Shown one piece after another: positions 1 to 6,758 of a stretch of 64,000 nt of DNA (positions within the stretch are counted from its first letter, which is position 1; each line of letters starts with the position of its first letter). Source of the DNA: Halosimplex halophilum (GTDB lineage Archaea > Halobacteriota > Halobacteria > Halobacteriales > Haloarculaceae); the NCBI RefSeq assembly GCF_004698125.1, contig NZ_ML214297.1, positions 1,834,891-1,898,890 on the forward strand. Reading direction: 5' to 3'. The position numbers and the translations under genes were made by a program. The notes under the pieces are model-generated. The model was not told the DNA's origin. It saw nothing but the letters and a program-made list of their open reading frames with translations, and ran no database searches.

Positions 1-179
1 GCCCGCCCTGCCAGTTGCGCGACCGTCTGTCGCGGGTAGTACCGGGCGCCACACGACGGACACTCGGCGACGCGGACGCTCCCGCGCCAACCGGTCTCGA
101 CGGGGAGGTCCGCCGCGAACACGACGCGTTCGGCGAGTTCTGTGCCACACTCGGAACAGGGGAGGTCGATCTCTCTCAT
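1..179 (-). CDS. Zinc-ribbon protein, 3' end cut by window edge
   Basis: The gene starts with ATG at 179 and runs leftward off the window, so only the first 59 residues are visible. Two CxxC pairs (C8/C11 and C40/C43, the latter as CPSCG) make a typical zinc ribbon that should bind one zinc ion. The frame stays open to the edge. This is one of several small zinc-ribbon proteins in the window, a class abundant in haloarchaea and mostly without known function. A nucleic-acid or protein-binding role is only a family-level guess. Full length and domain content are unknown because of truncation. Confidence 0.75.
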   Translation of the reverse strand, partial: MREIDLPCSECGTELAERVVFAADLPVETGWRGSVRVAECPSCGARYYPRQTVAQLAGR

Positions 180-504
180 GGTGGGTGCGTACTCGGTCCC
201 GTCGGGGAGACCCAGCGTCACCACCACAGGTCGACATCCGGCACGGCGCATCTCAGAGCAGTGCCATCGAAGGACGCCTCCCGTGGGGCGGCGAACCGAT
301 GGGCGAACGGAGAAAGACGGGACGAGGCCGTCAGTACGAGTCCGCTACACCGGGTCGAGACAAATACGTTTCGCTCGACCGCCCGGAGCGGACCGCTCTG
401 CGATCCCACGGGCCCGGAGCCGAGAGCAGCGGCGATCTGGTCAGCAATCAAATACCTTCCCAAACCACTAAGCGACCCGAGCGAGAAGCGACGGTCGTCA
501 CGAG

Positions 505-700
505 CCCGCCCAGTCGAGGGACTGTGTATCGGCCCGGGCAGCGGTGCCCGATGAAGCCATCCGGCCGAGGGCGTGCACAGCTGCCTTCCAACCCCAGTCT
601 CCCTGCGACTGGTCTACGGTGGGCCCCACGCGAGCCATACGTGGGAACGACTGCCTGCGAGGTCCCACTGGGCATCTGCGGCCCGGACCTCGACCTGCTT
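505..700 (+). ncRNA. Candidate structured RNA in a 526-bp gene-free gap
   Basis: The stretch 180-705 has no convincing protein gene. Inside it, 505-700 holds a dense series of perfect inverted repeats: CAGTC/GACTG at 511-515 and 520-524; CGGGCA/TGCCCG at 535-540 and 545-550 around a GCGG loop, nested in TCGGCC/GGCCGA (529-534, 563-568) and CTGTG/CACAG (522-526, 576-580); CCAGTC/GACTGG (594-599, 607-612); CCCACG/CGTGGG (625-630, 640-645); and CGAGGTCC/GGACCTCG (658-665, 685-692) with an inner GGGC/GCCC. The end segments GTCGAGG (513-519) and CCTCGAC (688-694) could also pair and close the structure. An AT-richer patch (caaata, about 448-453) could be a promoter for the plus strand. I found no diagnostic SRP or RNase P motif, so identity and strand are open. 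At 180-504 I see only one other hairpin (353-359 with 374-380). Confidence 0.3.
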
Positions 701-705
701 CGATT

Positions 706-1290
706 TCAGTCCAGTATCGATACCTCCACCTCGGGGACGCAGGTCGCCGACCGACAGGCGAGCAGCGTCGTCCAGGCCGCCGACCGGATCCCGTCCTCGA
801 ACAGCCCGACCTGGGTGGCCGAGTCGTTGCAGTCGAAGACGGGGCAGGGCACCCGGAGCGTCTGTTCGACGCCCGCGTCGGGGACGCGGACGGTGACGAG
901 ATACGGCGCCGGCTCCAGCAGCGACACCCGCACCGCGGCGCCCTCGGGGACCGCGAACGTCCGGTCGAGCGGCCGCGTCTCCGTCGTGTAGTCGACGACC
1001 TCGACGCCCGTCTCGGGGTAGCCGGCGGCGTTCCAGACGGCCACGTCGTGGGGCTGGAAGTCCTCGTGGACGCCCTCGCGGCTCCCGACCTCGACCCGCC
1101 GGTGGGTTTCCCTCGGCGCGAACCCCCCGAGGTCGCCGGTGCTGACCGGGTACTCGCCGGGCGTCTCGGGCAGGTCGGCGACCGGGTCGCCGGACGCGCG
1201 TTCGGCGTCGCCGACCAGGCCCGAGAGACAGCCGGCGGTCGCGGCGGAGACGGCGGTTCCGAGCCCGGCGAGGACCTGGCGACGGTTCAC
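706..1290 (-). CDS. Tat-exported lipoprotein of unknown function
   Basis: The 194-residue product begins with a twin-arginine signal (NRRQVLAG) and a lipobox ending in C near residue 18 (TAGCLSG), so it should be folded in the cytoplasm, exported by Tat and lipid-anchored outside the membrane. The GTG start at 1290 is chosen because it places the RR motif 3 residues in; an upstream open frame exists but lacks a signal. The mature part has several cysteines in the C-terminal half (CPVFDC, LLAC, ATC) that could bind metal or form disulfides. No family was recognised. It is divergent from the truncated hemoglobin gene at 1468, with about 180 bp between them. Confidence 0.75.
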   Translation of the reverse strand: MNRRQVLAGLGTAVSAATAGCLSGLVGDAERASGDPVADLPETPGEYPVSTGDLGGFAPRETHRRVEVGSREGVHEDFQPHDVAVWNAAGYPETGVEVVDYTTETRPLDRTFAVPEGAAVRVSLLEPAPYLVTVRVPDAGVEQTLRVPCPVFDCNDSATQVGLFEDGIRSAAWTTLLACRSATCVPEVEVSILD

Positions 1291-1467
1291 GGGCGTCGGC
1301 TCGTCGCCCGACGGGAAGTGCTTTTCCCGGCGAGCGTTCGCCCGGCGGCGCAGGTGGTGGCCCCGGACGGGACCGGGCGCGGCGGGTGGGGACGGTCCGC
1401 CGGCGGTAGTTGCCATCCGCTGGGAACGAGCGGGAGGTACAAACCCGTCGGCTGCGGTCGTACGCTC

Positions 1468-1845
1468 ATGACCGGAGAGACGCTCTACGACCGGCTGGGC
1501 GGACGCGAGGGGATCGAGGCCGTCGTCGACGAGTTCTACGACCGGCTGGTCGCCGACGACGAACTCGGGCCCTTCTTCGAGGATTCGGACCTGGAGATGC
1601 TCCGGCGGACGCAGACGGACTTCCTCTGCGAGGCCGCGGGCGGCCCGGAGACGTACGACGCGGCGCCGGTCCGGGAGGCCCACCTCCACGTCCCGTTCAC
1701 CGAGGACCACATCCTGCGAGCGATCGACATCCTGGAGGCGACGCTCGCGGCGTTCGACGTTCCGGAGGAGGACGCCGACAGGGTCGTCCAGGCGGTCGCG
1801 GCCTACGAGGCGGACCTGCTGGCGACGCCGGCCGACGAGGAGTGA
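1468..1845 (+). CDS. Truncated (2/2) hemoglobin, group I-like
   Basis: A 125-residue cytosolic heme protein. Y24 in the DEFYDRL motif corresponds to the distal B10 tyrosine, FF at 36-37 and Q49 (RRTQTDFL) fit the CD/E region, and H72 in REAHLHV fits the proximal F8 heme ligand. The length matches the roughly 120-130 residues of group I truncated hemoglobins, which bind O2 or NO and often act in NO detoxification or oxygen handling. The ATG at 1468 gives the canonical N-terminus; a longer open frame upstream is not protein-like. It stands alone between a lipoprotein gene and a small zinc-finger gene. Its physiological partner is not shown by the context. Confidence 0.9.
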   Translation: MTGETLYDRLGGREGIEAVVDEFYDRLVADDELGPFFEDSDLEMLRRTQTDFLCEAAGGPETYDAAPVREAHLHVPFTEDHILRAIDILEATLAAFDVPEEDADRVVQAVAAYEADLLATPADEE

Positions 1846-1860
1846 GTCGGCCGCGACGGA

Positions 1861-2070
1861 TCAGTCCCCGGGCCGACGAGCGAGTCGCGTCTCGGTCGCC
1901 CGGACCGGACGGATCGCGGTCTCGTCGGGGTCGGGCCGTCGGATGGCCGTCGAAGTCTGCCGGGCCGGTAGCGGGACCCCGCGCAGCCGGTGGTCGGCGG
2001 CCGCGTGGCGGGAGCGGTCGTCCGGATCGATGCGCCGGTCGCAGTCGAGACAGTACCAGTTGTCGGTCAT
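1861..2070 (-). CDS. Small C2H2-type zinc-finger protein
   Basis: A 69-residue basic protein with C7-x2-C10 followed by H22-x4-H27, a spacing compatible with one zinc finger, and an Arg/Pro-rich tail that looks unstructured. It lies 86 bp downstream of the SdhC-like gene on the same strand and could be the last gene of the fix operon. No function is recognised. The conserved finger spacing supports a real gene, but the low-complexity tail and its position opposite no other gene leave some doubt. Confidence 0.55.
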   Translation of the reverse strand: MTDNWYCLDCDRRIDPDDRSRHAAADHRLRGVPLPARQTSTAIRRPDPDETAIRPVRATETRLARRPGD

Positions 2071-2155
2071 GGGTGTACGGTCGGGTGGTAGTCCGGTCGT
2101 CCGGTGGTAGTCGGCCGAGCGCGCCGGGTTCGACGAGGGTCGGGTCCGAGTGTGG

Positions 2156-2548
2156 TCACACCCCCGCGAGGTACGTCGGGACGCTCGCGACCGTGATCGC
2201 GGCGGTCACGACGAGCGTGACGTAGAACGTCGTCGCCTGGCGGTCCAGCCCGACCCCCAGATCGACGAACAGCAGGCGGACGCCGTTGAGCATGTGGAAG
2301 ACGGCGACCGCGAGCAGGCCGATCTCCAGCAGGCGGACGACGAGCAGCGCCTCCAGCGCCCGGAGCGTCTCGGTGTAGACCGCCGGGTCCGCGGCGGTCG
2401 CGGTGCTCAACACCGCGATGTGGGTGAACAGGTAGCCGACGAGCAGCCAGCCGGTGAACTTGTGGAGGATCCACGCCCACATGCCCGCGCTGAACTCCCG
2501 CCACCGGCCGAAGTCCTCGACGACCCCCCGGTCGTAGGTGTCGGTCAT
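2156..2548 (-). CDS. SdhC-like cytochrome b membrane subunit
   Basis: A 130-residue integral membrane protein with about three hydrophobic helices. It carries the succinate dehydrogenase cytochrome b signature: H29 in ILHKFTG (quinone-site region) and H85-x2-N-G-x-R91-x4-D96 ([12 protein letters not shown]), with H85 the expected heme b ligand and H43 a possible second one. In the usual arrangement this protein sits with SdhD, SdhB and SdhA; here those are absent and it follows fixX by 23 bp. Start ATG at 2548. I infer either a displaced SDH anchor or a membrane heme subunit that links the FixABCX flavoprotein system to quinone. The fold is well supported; the partner is inference. Confidence 0.85.
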   Translation of the reverse strand: MTDTYDRGVVEDFGRWREFSAGMWAWILHKFTGWLLVGYLFTHIAVLSTATAADPAVYTETLRALEALLVVRLLEIGLLAVAVFHMLNGVRLLFVDLGVGLDRQATTFYVTLVVTAAITVASVPTYLAGV

Positions 2549-2571
2549 CGGTGTGACTCGTGGCCCGGGGT

Positions 2572-2886
2572 TCACCCGTGTTTGTACGTGACCCCGGCGC
2601 CGGTGTCGGGGTAGGTCCACTCGACGTTGCCGTGGGGGCAGGCCCACCGGCAGCTGCCACATTCGAGGCAGTTCTCGTAGGCGATCTCCGGGACGCCGTC
2701 CTCGCCCACGCGCCAGACGCCGGCGGGACAGACGGCGGCGCAGTCGTCGGTGCGGCACTTCTCGGCGCAGATCCCGGGGATCGTCACGTCGAGGTGGGAC
2801 TCGCCGGGGTCCTCGTACTTGACGGTGTAGAGGCGGTCTTCGAGCGATTCGTTGTCGACGTTCGGGACGCCTGGTTGGACACTCAT
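2572..2886 (-). CDS. fixX: FixX-like ferredoxin
   Basis: A 104-residue ferredoxin-like protein. Cysteines C73-x2-C76-x2-C79-x3-C83-P form a classic 4Fe-4S motif; a second set, C40-x3-C44-x4-C49-x3-C53-P, is degenerate in spacing, as is usual for FixX. It is expected to pair with FixC as the iron-sulfur part of an electron-transfer flavoprotein:quinone oxidoreductase. The ATG at 2886 overlaps the TGA of fixC (ATGA), indicating translational coupling. Transcription continues leftward into the SdhC-like gene. Confidence 0.92.
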   Translation of the reverse strand: MSVQPGVPNVDNESLEDRLYTVKYEDPGESHLDVTIPGICAEKCRTDDCAAVCPAGVWRVGEDGVPEIAYENCLECGSCRWACPHGNVEWTYPDTGAGVTYKHG

Positions 2887-4277
2887 AGCAGGTTTCGGTA
2901 ACGGACCGCGAGCTTCGCGGCCCCGGTGTAGCCGCCGACGGCCTGCAGGAGTTCCCGCTTGGCCGTCGCGGCGTGGTCGTCTTTGGGCGCTCTGTCCATC
3001 CGGAAGTACTCGCTGCCGGCGTCGGCGACCGCCCGCGGCAGCTCCTCGAACAGCAGCTGGCGGTCCTCCTGCACGCGCTCGATCAGCCACTCGTAGCGGT
3101 CGAGATTCCGGACGACGAACGACGATTCGAGGGCCTCGCGGTAGCCCGCGAGCGCGTCGGCGTCCGTGCGACCCCGCTGGACGGCGTCGGCGACCGCCTT
3201 GCCGGCGTGATAGCCGCTCTCGACGGCCATGTTCGTGCCTTCGAGGTGGAGGCCGTTGTTGAGGACCAGTCCCGCGGTATCACCGACGAGGACCGCGCCA
3301 TCGTGGACGAGCTGGGGGATCGCCTCGGCGCCGCCCTCGGGGATGGTCTTGGCGGTGTACTCGACGGTGCGGGCGCCCCGAAGCAGGGGCGCGACCGCCG
3401 GGTGGGTCTTGAAGCCGTCCAGCGTCGCCTCGGGGTCGGGCTGGCCGGTGGCGGCGTCCGAGAGGCGGTAGGCCAGCCCGACACTGACGGTGTCCTCGTT
3501 GGTGTAGACGAAGCCGCCGCCGAAGGCGTCGCCGACCGCGCCCTCGCCGAAGTAGTGATAGGAGGCGCCCGCGTCGCCGCTCACCCTGAAGCGGTCCGCG
3601 ATCGCGTGCTCGCGGTCGGGGAACTCAAGGACTTCCTTGACGCCGACGGCGACGTTCTCGCGGCGCTCCGGCGCTTTCAGGTCGGCCCGCTCGCTCACCA
3701 GCGAGTTGCCGCCCTCCGCGAGGACGACGTAGGGGGCTCGCACGGTCCCGTCCGGACGGTCGGTCTCGACGCCGACGACCCGACCGTCCTCCCGGAGCAG
3801 ATCGGTGACCGTCGTCCGGCAGACCAGCGTCGCGCCGGCCCCGACCGCCTGCTCGGCGAGCCACTCGTCGAATTCGCCCCGGCGGACGGTGTAGGAGTCG
3901 TTGTGCGGCGGCTCGTGCCACTCGCCGGGGCTGAGCGAGACGGCCGTCTCGTCGTCGTCGGTGAGCATCCCGAAGCGGCGCTCGGCGATGTATCGCTCCA
4001 GGGGCGCCGACTCGATGTCGACGAGCTCACGCAGCGTCGGGGTGTAGAGCACGCCGCCGAAGACGTTCTTCGCGCCGGGGAACCGGCCTCGCTCGACCAT
4101 CAGCACGTCGAGCCCGTTCTCGGCCATCGTCAGCGCGGCGGTGCTGCCGGCCAGCCCCGCGCCGACGACGACGGCGTCGAAGGCGCCGTCGTAGTCCGGC
4201 GTCGCCGTCTCCCGGCTGTCCAGGTCGATACGGTCGGCTCCTGCGTCGGTGTCTGCGTCGATTTCGGCGTCGCTCAT
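2883..4277 (-). CDS. fixC: FixC, ETF:quinone oxidoreductase flavoprotein
   Basis: A 464-residue FAD enzyme. The Rossmann dinucleotide motif GAGLAG is at residues 39-44, after a 30-residue acidic extension typical of halophiles, and is followed by the VERG segment that contacts ribose. A second FAD-contact region ([12 protein letters not shown]) lies in the C-terminal third. FixC takes electrons from FixA/FixB and, with FixX, passes them to quinone at the membrane. It overlaps fixB upstream and fixX downstream by 4 bp each. Length is slightly above the bacterial FixC (about 430) because of the acidic N-terminus. Confidence 0.93.
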   Translation of the reverse strand: MSDAEIDADTDAGADRIDLDSRETATPDYDGAFDAVVVGAGLAGSTAALTMAENGLDVLMVERGRFPGAKNVFGGVLYTPTLRELVDIESAPLERYIAERRFGMLTDDDETAVSLSPGEWHEPPHNDSYTVRRGEFDEWLAEQAVGAGATLVCRTTVTDLLREDGRVVGVETDRPDGTVRAPYVVLAEGGNSLVSERADLKAPERRENVAVGVKEVLEFPDREHAIADRFRVSGDAGASYHYFGEGAVGDAFGGGFVYTNEDTVSVGLAYRLSDAATGQPDPEATLDGFKTHPAVAPLLRGARTVEYTAKTIPEGGAEAIPQLVHDGAVLVGDTAGLVLNNGLHLEGTNMAVESGYHAGKAVADAVQRGRTDADALAGYREALESSFVVRNLDRYEWLIERVQEDRQLLFEELPRAVADAGSEYFRMDRAPKDDHAATAKRELLQAVGGYTGAAKLAVRYRNLL

Positions 4278-5320
4278 GGTTTGGCCTCCGGTTCTGCGTC
4301 GGCGTCGACGAGTCCGTCCTCGCGGAGCCGCTCGGCCAGCGCCGGACAGACCTCGAAGAGGTCGCCGACGACGCCGTAGTCGGCGTGCTCGAAGATCGGC
4401 GCGTTGGGGTCGTCGTTGACGGCGACGACGACCTCGCTGTCGTTCATCCCCTCGACGTGCTGGACGGCGCCGGAGATACCGACGGCGACGTACAGCTCCG
4501 GCCGGACGGTCTTGCCGGTCTGGCCGACCTGGCGGGAGCCGTCGACCCAGCCCTCGTCGACGGCCTTCCGGCTGGCCGCAAGCTCCGCGTCGAGCGCGTC
4601 GGCGAGCTCCTCGGCCGGGGCGAGGTCGCCGTCGCAGCCGCCGCCGACGGCGACGATCCGGTCGGCCTCCGTGATGTCGGCCGTGTCGCCGACGACCCGT
4701 TCTCGGACCTCGCTCAGGGTGTCGCGCTCGTCGACGACCACGTCCACCTGTTCGGTCTCGCCGTCGCGGTCGGGGTCGCGGTCGGCCGCCGCGAAGACGC
4801 CGGGGCGGACGGTCGCCATCTGCGGGCGGTGGTCCTCGCAGACGATGGTCGCGAGGACGTTCCCGCCGAACGCCGGCCGGCGGGCCTCCAGCAGGCCGTC
4901 GTCGTCGACGCCCAGCTCCGTGCAGTCGGCGGTCAGCCCGGCGTGGGCCGGCACGGCGACCCGGCCGGCGAAGTCCCGGCCGGTGTGGGTGCCGCCGATG
5001 AGGACGACCGCGGGGTGGCGGTCCTCGACGAGCGCGCGGAACTGCTCGCCGTACGGGTCCGCGCGGTAGGGCTCGAAGACGGGGTCGTCGGCGACCAGCG
5101 CGCGGTCGGCACCGCGCTCGACGGCCTCGCGGGCCACCTCGTCCACGTCTTCGCCGATCACGAGCGCGACCAGGTCCTCGCCGAGGTCGTCGGCCAGCCC
5201 GCGGGCCTCGCCGAGCAGTTCCCACGAGACGGTCATCACGTCGCCGGCGTGCTCCTCGACGAACACCCACACGTCGCTGTAGGCGTCGGGGTCGACGGCG
5301 CCGGCCTTCTCGCCGCTCAT
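4274..5320 (-). CDS. fixB: FixB, electron transfer flavoprotein alpha subunit
   Basis: A 348-residue ETF alpha subunit. The C-terminal FAD-binding signature is clear (SRQVGQTGKTVRPELY followed by VAVGISGAVQH), and the N-terminal half has the alpha/beta fold expected for the interface with the beta subunit. With FixA it forms the soluble heterodimer that collects electrons from acyl-CoA or other dehydrogenases. The start ATG at 5320 overlaps the fixA stop. Whether this pair bifurcates electrons (two FADs, low-potential product) as proposed for some FixABCX systems cannot be decided by eye. Confidence 0.93.
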   Translation of the reverse strand: MSGEKAGAVDPDAYSDVWVFVEEHAGDVMTVSWELLGEARGLADDLGEDLVALVIGEDVDEVAREAVERGADRALVADDPVFEPYRADPYGEQFRALVEDRHPAVVLIGGTHTGRDFAGRVAVPAHAGLTADCTELGVDDDGLLEARRPAFGGNVLATIVCEDHRPQMATVRPGVFAAADRDPDRDGETEQVDVVVDERDTLSEVRERVVGDTADITEADRIVAVGGGCDGDLAPAEELADALDAELAASRKAVDEGWVDGSRQVGQTGKTVRPELYVAVGISGAVQHVEGMNDSEVVVAVNDDPNAPIFEHADYGVVGDLFEVCPALAERLREDGLVDADAEPEAKP

Positions 5321-6108
5321 CCGACCACCCCCGCGTCGGCCAGCGCGTCGGCCAGCTCCGCGGCGTCCTCGACGGTCTCGCGCTCGCGCTCGACGGGCTC
5401 GACCGTCTCCATGCCGCCGACCTCCGTCGGCGAGGCGCCGATACCGACCTCGCCGTCGTCGAGCCCGATGTCCTCGGCCGACAGCTCCAGCGGCTCGAAC
5501 TCGGTCTCGGCGTAGAGCTTGCGGTGCAGGCCCGCGGGCCGGGGCTCGAACTCGCCGTAGGCGACGGCGACGACGACCGGGAGGTCGGCGGCGACGATCT
5601 CGTAGCCGCCCTCGACGTCGCGGCGGGCGACGAGGCGGCCGTCGTCGAACTCCGGTTCGAGCGCCTCGGCGTAGGTCACCTGCGCCCACCCGAGGTGGGC
5701 GGCGATCCCCGGCGGGACCTGGCCGGTCGAGGAGTCGGTGGTCTCCTCGCCGCAGACGAACACGTCGGCGCCGAGCGACTCGGCGGCCGCGGCCAGCGTC
5801 AGGCTCGTCGGCCAGGTGTCGCTGCCGGCGAACGCGCGGTCGGTGATCAGCGCGGCGTCGTCACAGCCCATCGCGACCGCTTCTTCGAGCACGTCCGTCG
5901 CCGTCGGCGGCCCCATCGTCACGGCGACGACGGTCCCGCCCGCCGCGTCGCGCAGGGAAAGCGCCGCTTCGAGCGCGTCGCGGTCCGGCGGGTTCAACAC
6001 CGCCGGCGCGCTCGCCCTGTCGAGGTGTCCCGTGTCGGGGTCGATCCGTACTTCGTCGTCGTCGGGCACCTGCTTGACGCCGACGACGATCGTTGGGTCC
6101 GTTGTCAT
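5317..6108 (-). CDS. fixA: FixA, electron transfer flavoprotein beta subunit
   Basis: A 263-residue ETF beta subunit. The N-terminus (IVVGVKQVPDDDEVRID) and the segment NPPDRDALEAALSLRD match the family, which binds AMP or a second FAD and partners FixB. It lies 13 bp downstream of a small Cys-containing gene and 4 bp overlapping fixB, so it is probably co-transcribed with the HTH regulator gene at 6307-6666. The ATG at 6108 is the first in frame that gives the conserved N-terminus. Confidence 0.93.
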   Translation of the reverse strand: MTTDPTIVVGVKQVPDDDEVRIDPDTGHLDRASAPAVLNPPDRDALEAALSLRDAAGGTVVAVTMGPPTATDVLEEAVAMGCDDAALITDRAFAGSDTWPTSLTLAAAAESLGADVFVCGEETTDSSTGQVPPGIAAHLGWAQVTYAEALEPEFDDGRLVARRDVEGGYEIVAADLPVVVAVAYGEFEPRPAGLHRKLYAETEFEPLELSAEDIGLDDGEVGIGASPTEVGGMETVEPVERERETVEDAAELADALADAGVVG

Positions 6109-6121
6109 GTGGTGGTCTCCG

Positions 6122-6298
6122 TCAGTAGTCGTGTCTCGCGGTCGGTCGCTCCCGGGTGTCGACGCAGCGCTCGATGGTCACCCGGTGTTCGACGCCCTGG
6201 TCGCGTTTGTGTGCCCGCTCGGCGGACAGCGCCTCGGCGACCGAGCCCGCCTCAGTGGCGAACGAGCACGTGTCACAGTCGACGCTGAACCGCGCCAT
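6122..6298 (-). CDS. Small Cys-containing protein in fix operon
   Basis: A 58-residue protein with a CDTC pair (C8/C11), a third cysteine at C45 and histidines H30 and H38, so a small metal-binding fold is possible. It sits 8 bp after the HTH regulator and 13 bp before fixA, all on the same strand, which makes it part of the same transcript. The ATG at 6298 and in-frame TGA at 6122 define it cleanly. No named family is recognised; the tight spacing is the main support. Confidence 0.65.
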   Translation of the reverse strand: MARFSVDCDTCSFATEAGSVAEALSAERAHKRDQGVEHRVTIERCVDTRERPTARHDY

Positions 6299-6306
6299 CG
6301 TCCCGG

Positions 6307-6666
6307 TCAGTCGCTCCCGACCGGCGAGGGCGGCCGGTCGCCCGGCGAGACGGGGGTGGTCGGGTCGGGTGATTCGTCGACGAACTCGACGGCGAAGCCC
6401 TCCTCGCCCATCCGGACCACGGCGCCGTCGAAGTTCAGTTCGTAGACGTTCTTCGGCCGGCAGTCCTCCGGCAGCCGGTTTTTCTCCGCCACGAGGTCGG
6501 CCTCCTGGAGCCGGTTGACCTTCCGGTAGGCCGTCGACAGCGGGATGTCACACTCCTCGGACAGCTCCGGGATGGTCCTGGCCTCCTCGCGCACCGCGTC
6601 GAGGATCGTCGTGCAGTCCTCGTCACCCACCGCGTCGAGGAACGCCCGGTCTCTGGTTGCGCCCAT
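6307..6666 (-). CDS. Winged-helix transcription regulator
   Basis: A 119-residue regulator. Residues 15-60 form a winged HTH (TILDAVREEARTIPELSE, then IPLSTAYRKVNRLQEADLV), the pattern of haloarchaeal ArsR/TrmB-like regulators, and a short C-terminal beta region follows (NVYELNFDGAVVRM). No metal-binding cysteine cluster is visible, so the signal is unknown. It is the first gene of the leftward fix transcript and is a good candidate for controlling it and itself. An inverted repeat lies upstream at 6714-6757. Confidence 0.82.
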   Translation of the reverse strand: MGATRDRAFLDAVGDEDCTTILDAVREEARTIPELSEECDIPLSTAYRKVNRLQEADLVAEKNRLPEDCRPKNVYELNFDGAVVRMGEEGFAVEFVDESPDPTTPVSPGDRPPSPVGSD

Positions 6667-6713
6667 CTGTACGCGAACGTTCTCCCCCCGCGTCCATAGC
6701 CGACGGAGCTATC

Positions 6714-6757
6714 TGACTAGTGAGTGGGATCTGAATAATTCGCCGAAATGCTAGTCA
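6714..6757. promoter_or_regulatory. Inverted repeat TGACTAG/CTAGTCA upstream of HTH gene
   Basis: TGACTAG (6714-6720) and CTAGTCA (6751-6757) are perfect inverted arms separated by 30 bp of AT-rich sequence. The pair lies between the stop region of the Bat-like gene (ends 6759) and the HTH start (6666). It could be an operator for the fix-operon promoter or the stem of a terminator for the Bat-like gene. Both genes are leftward, so either role is possible. Confidence 0.35.
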
Positions 6758-6758
6758 A

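Noticed and set aside
505-700. Identification of the structured segment as 7S SRP RNA or RNase P RNA
   Set aside because: I could not find the SRP helix 8 core or the RNase P conserved ACAGAA-type region on either strand, so no name is given.
2973-4379. Long open frames opposite fixC and fixB
   Set aside because: They mirror the real frames codon by codon (Val/Asp/Gly/Arg-rich composition without motifs), whereas the leftward frames carry complete FixC and FixB signatures.
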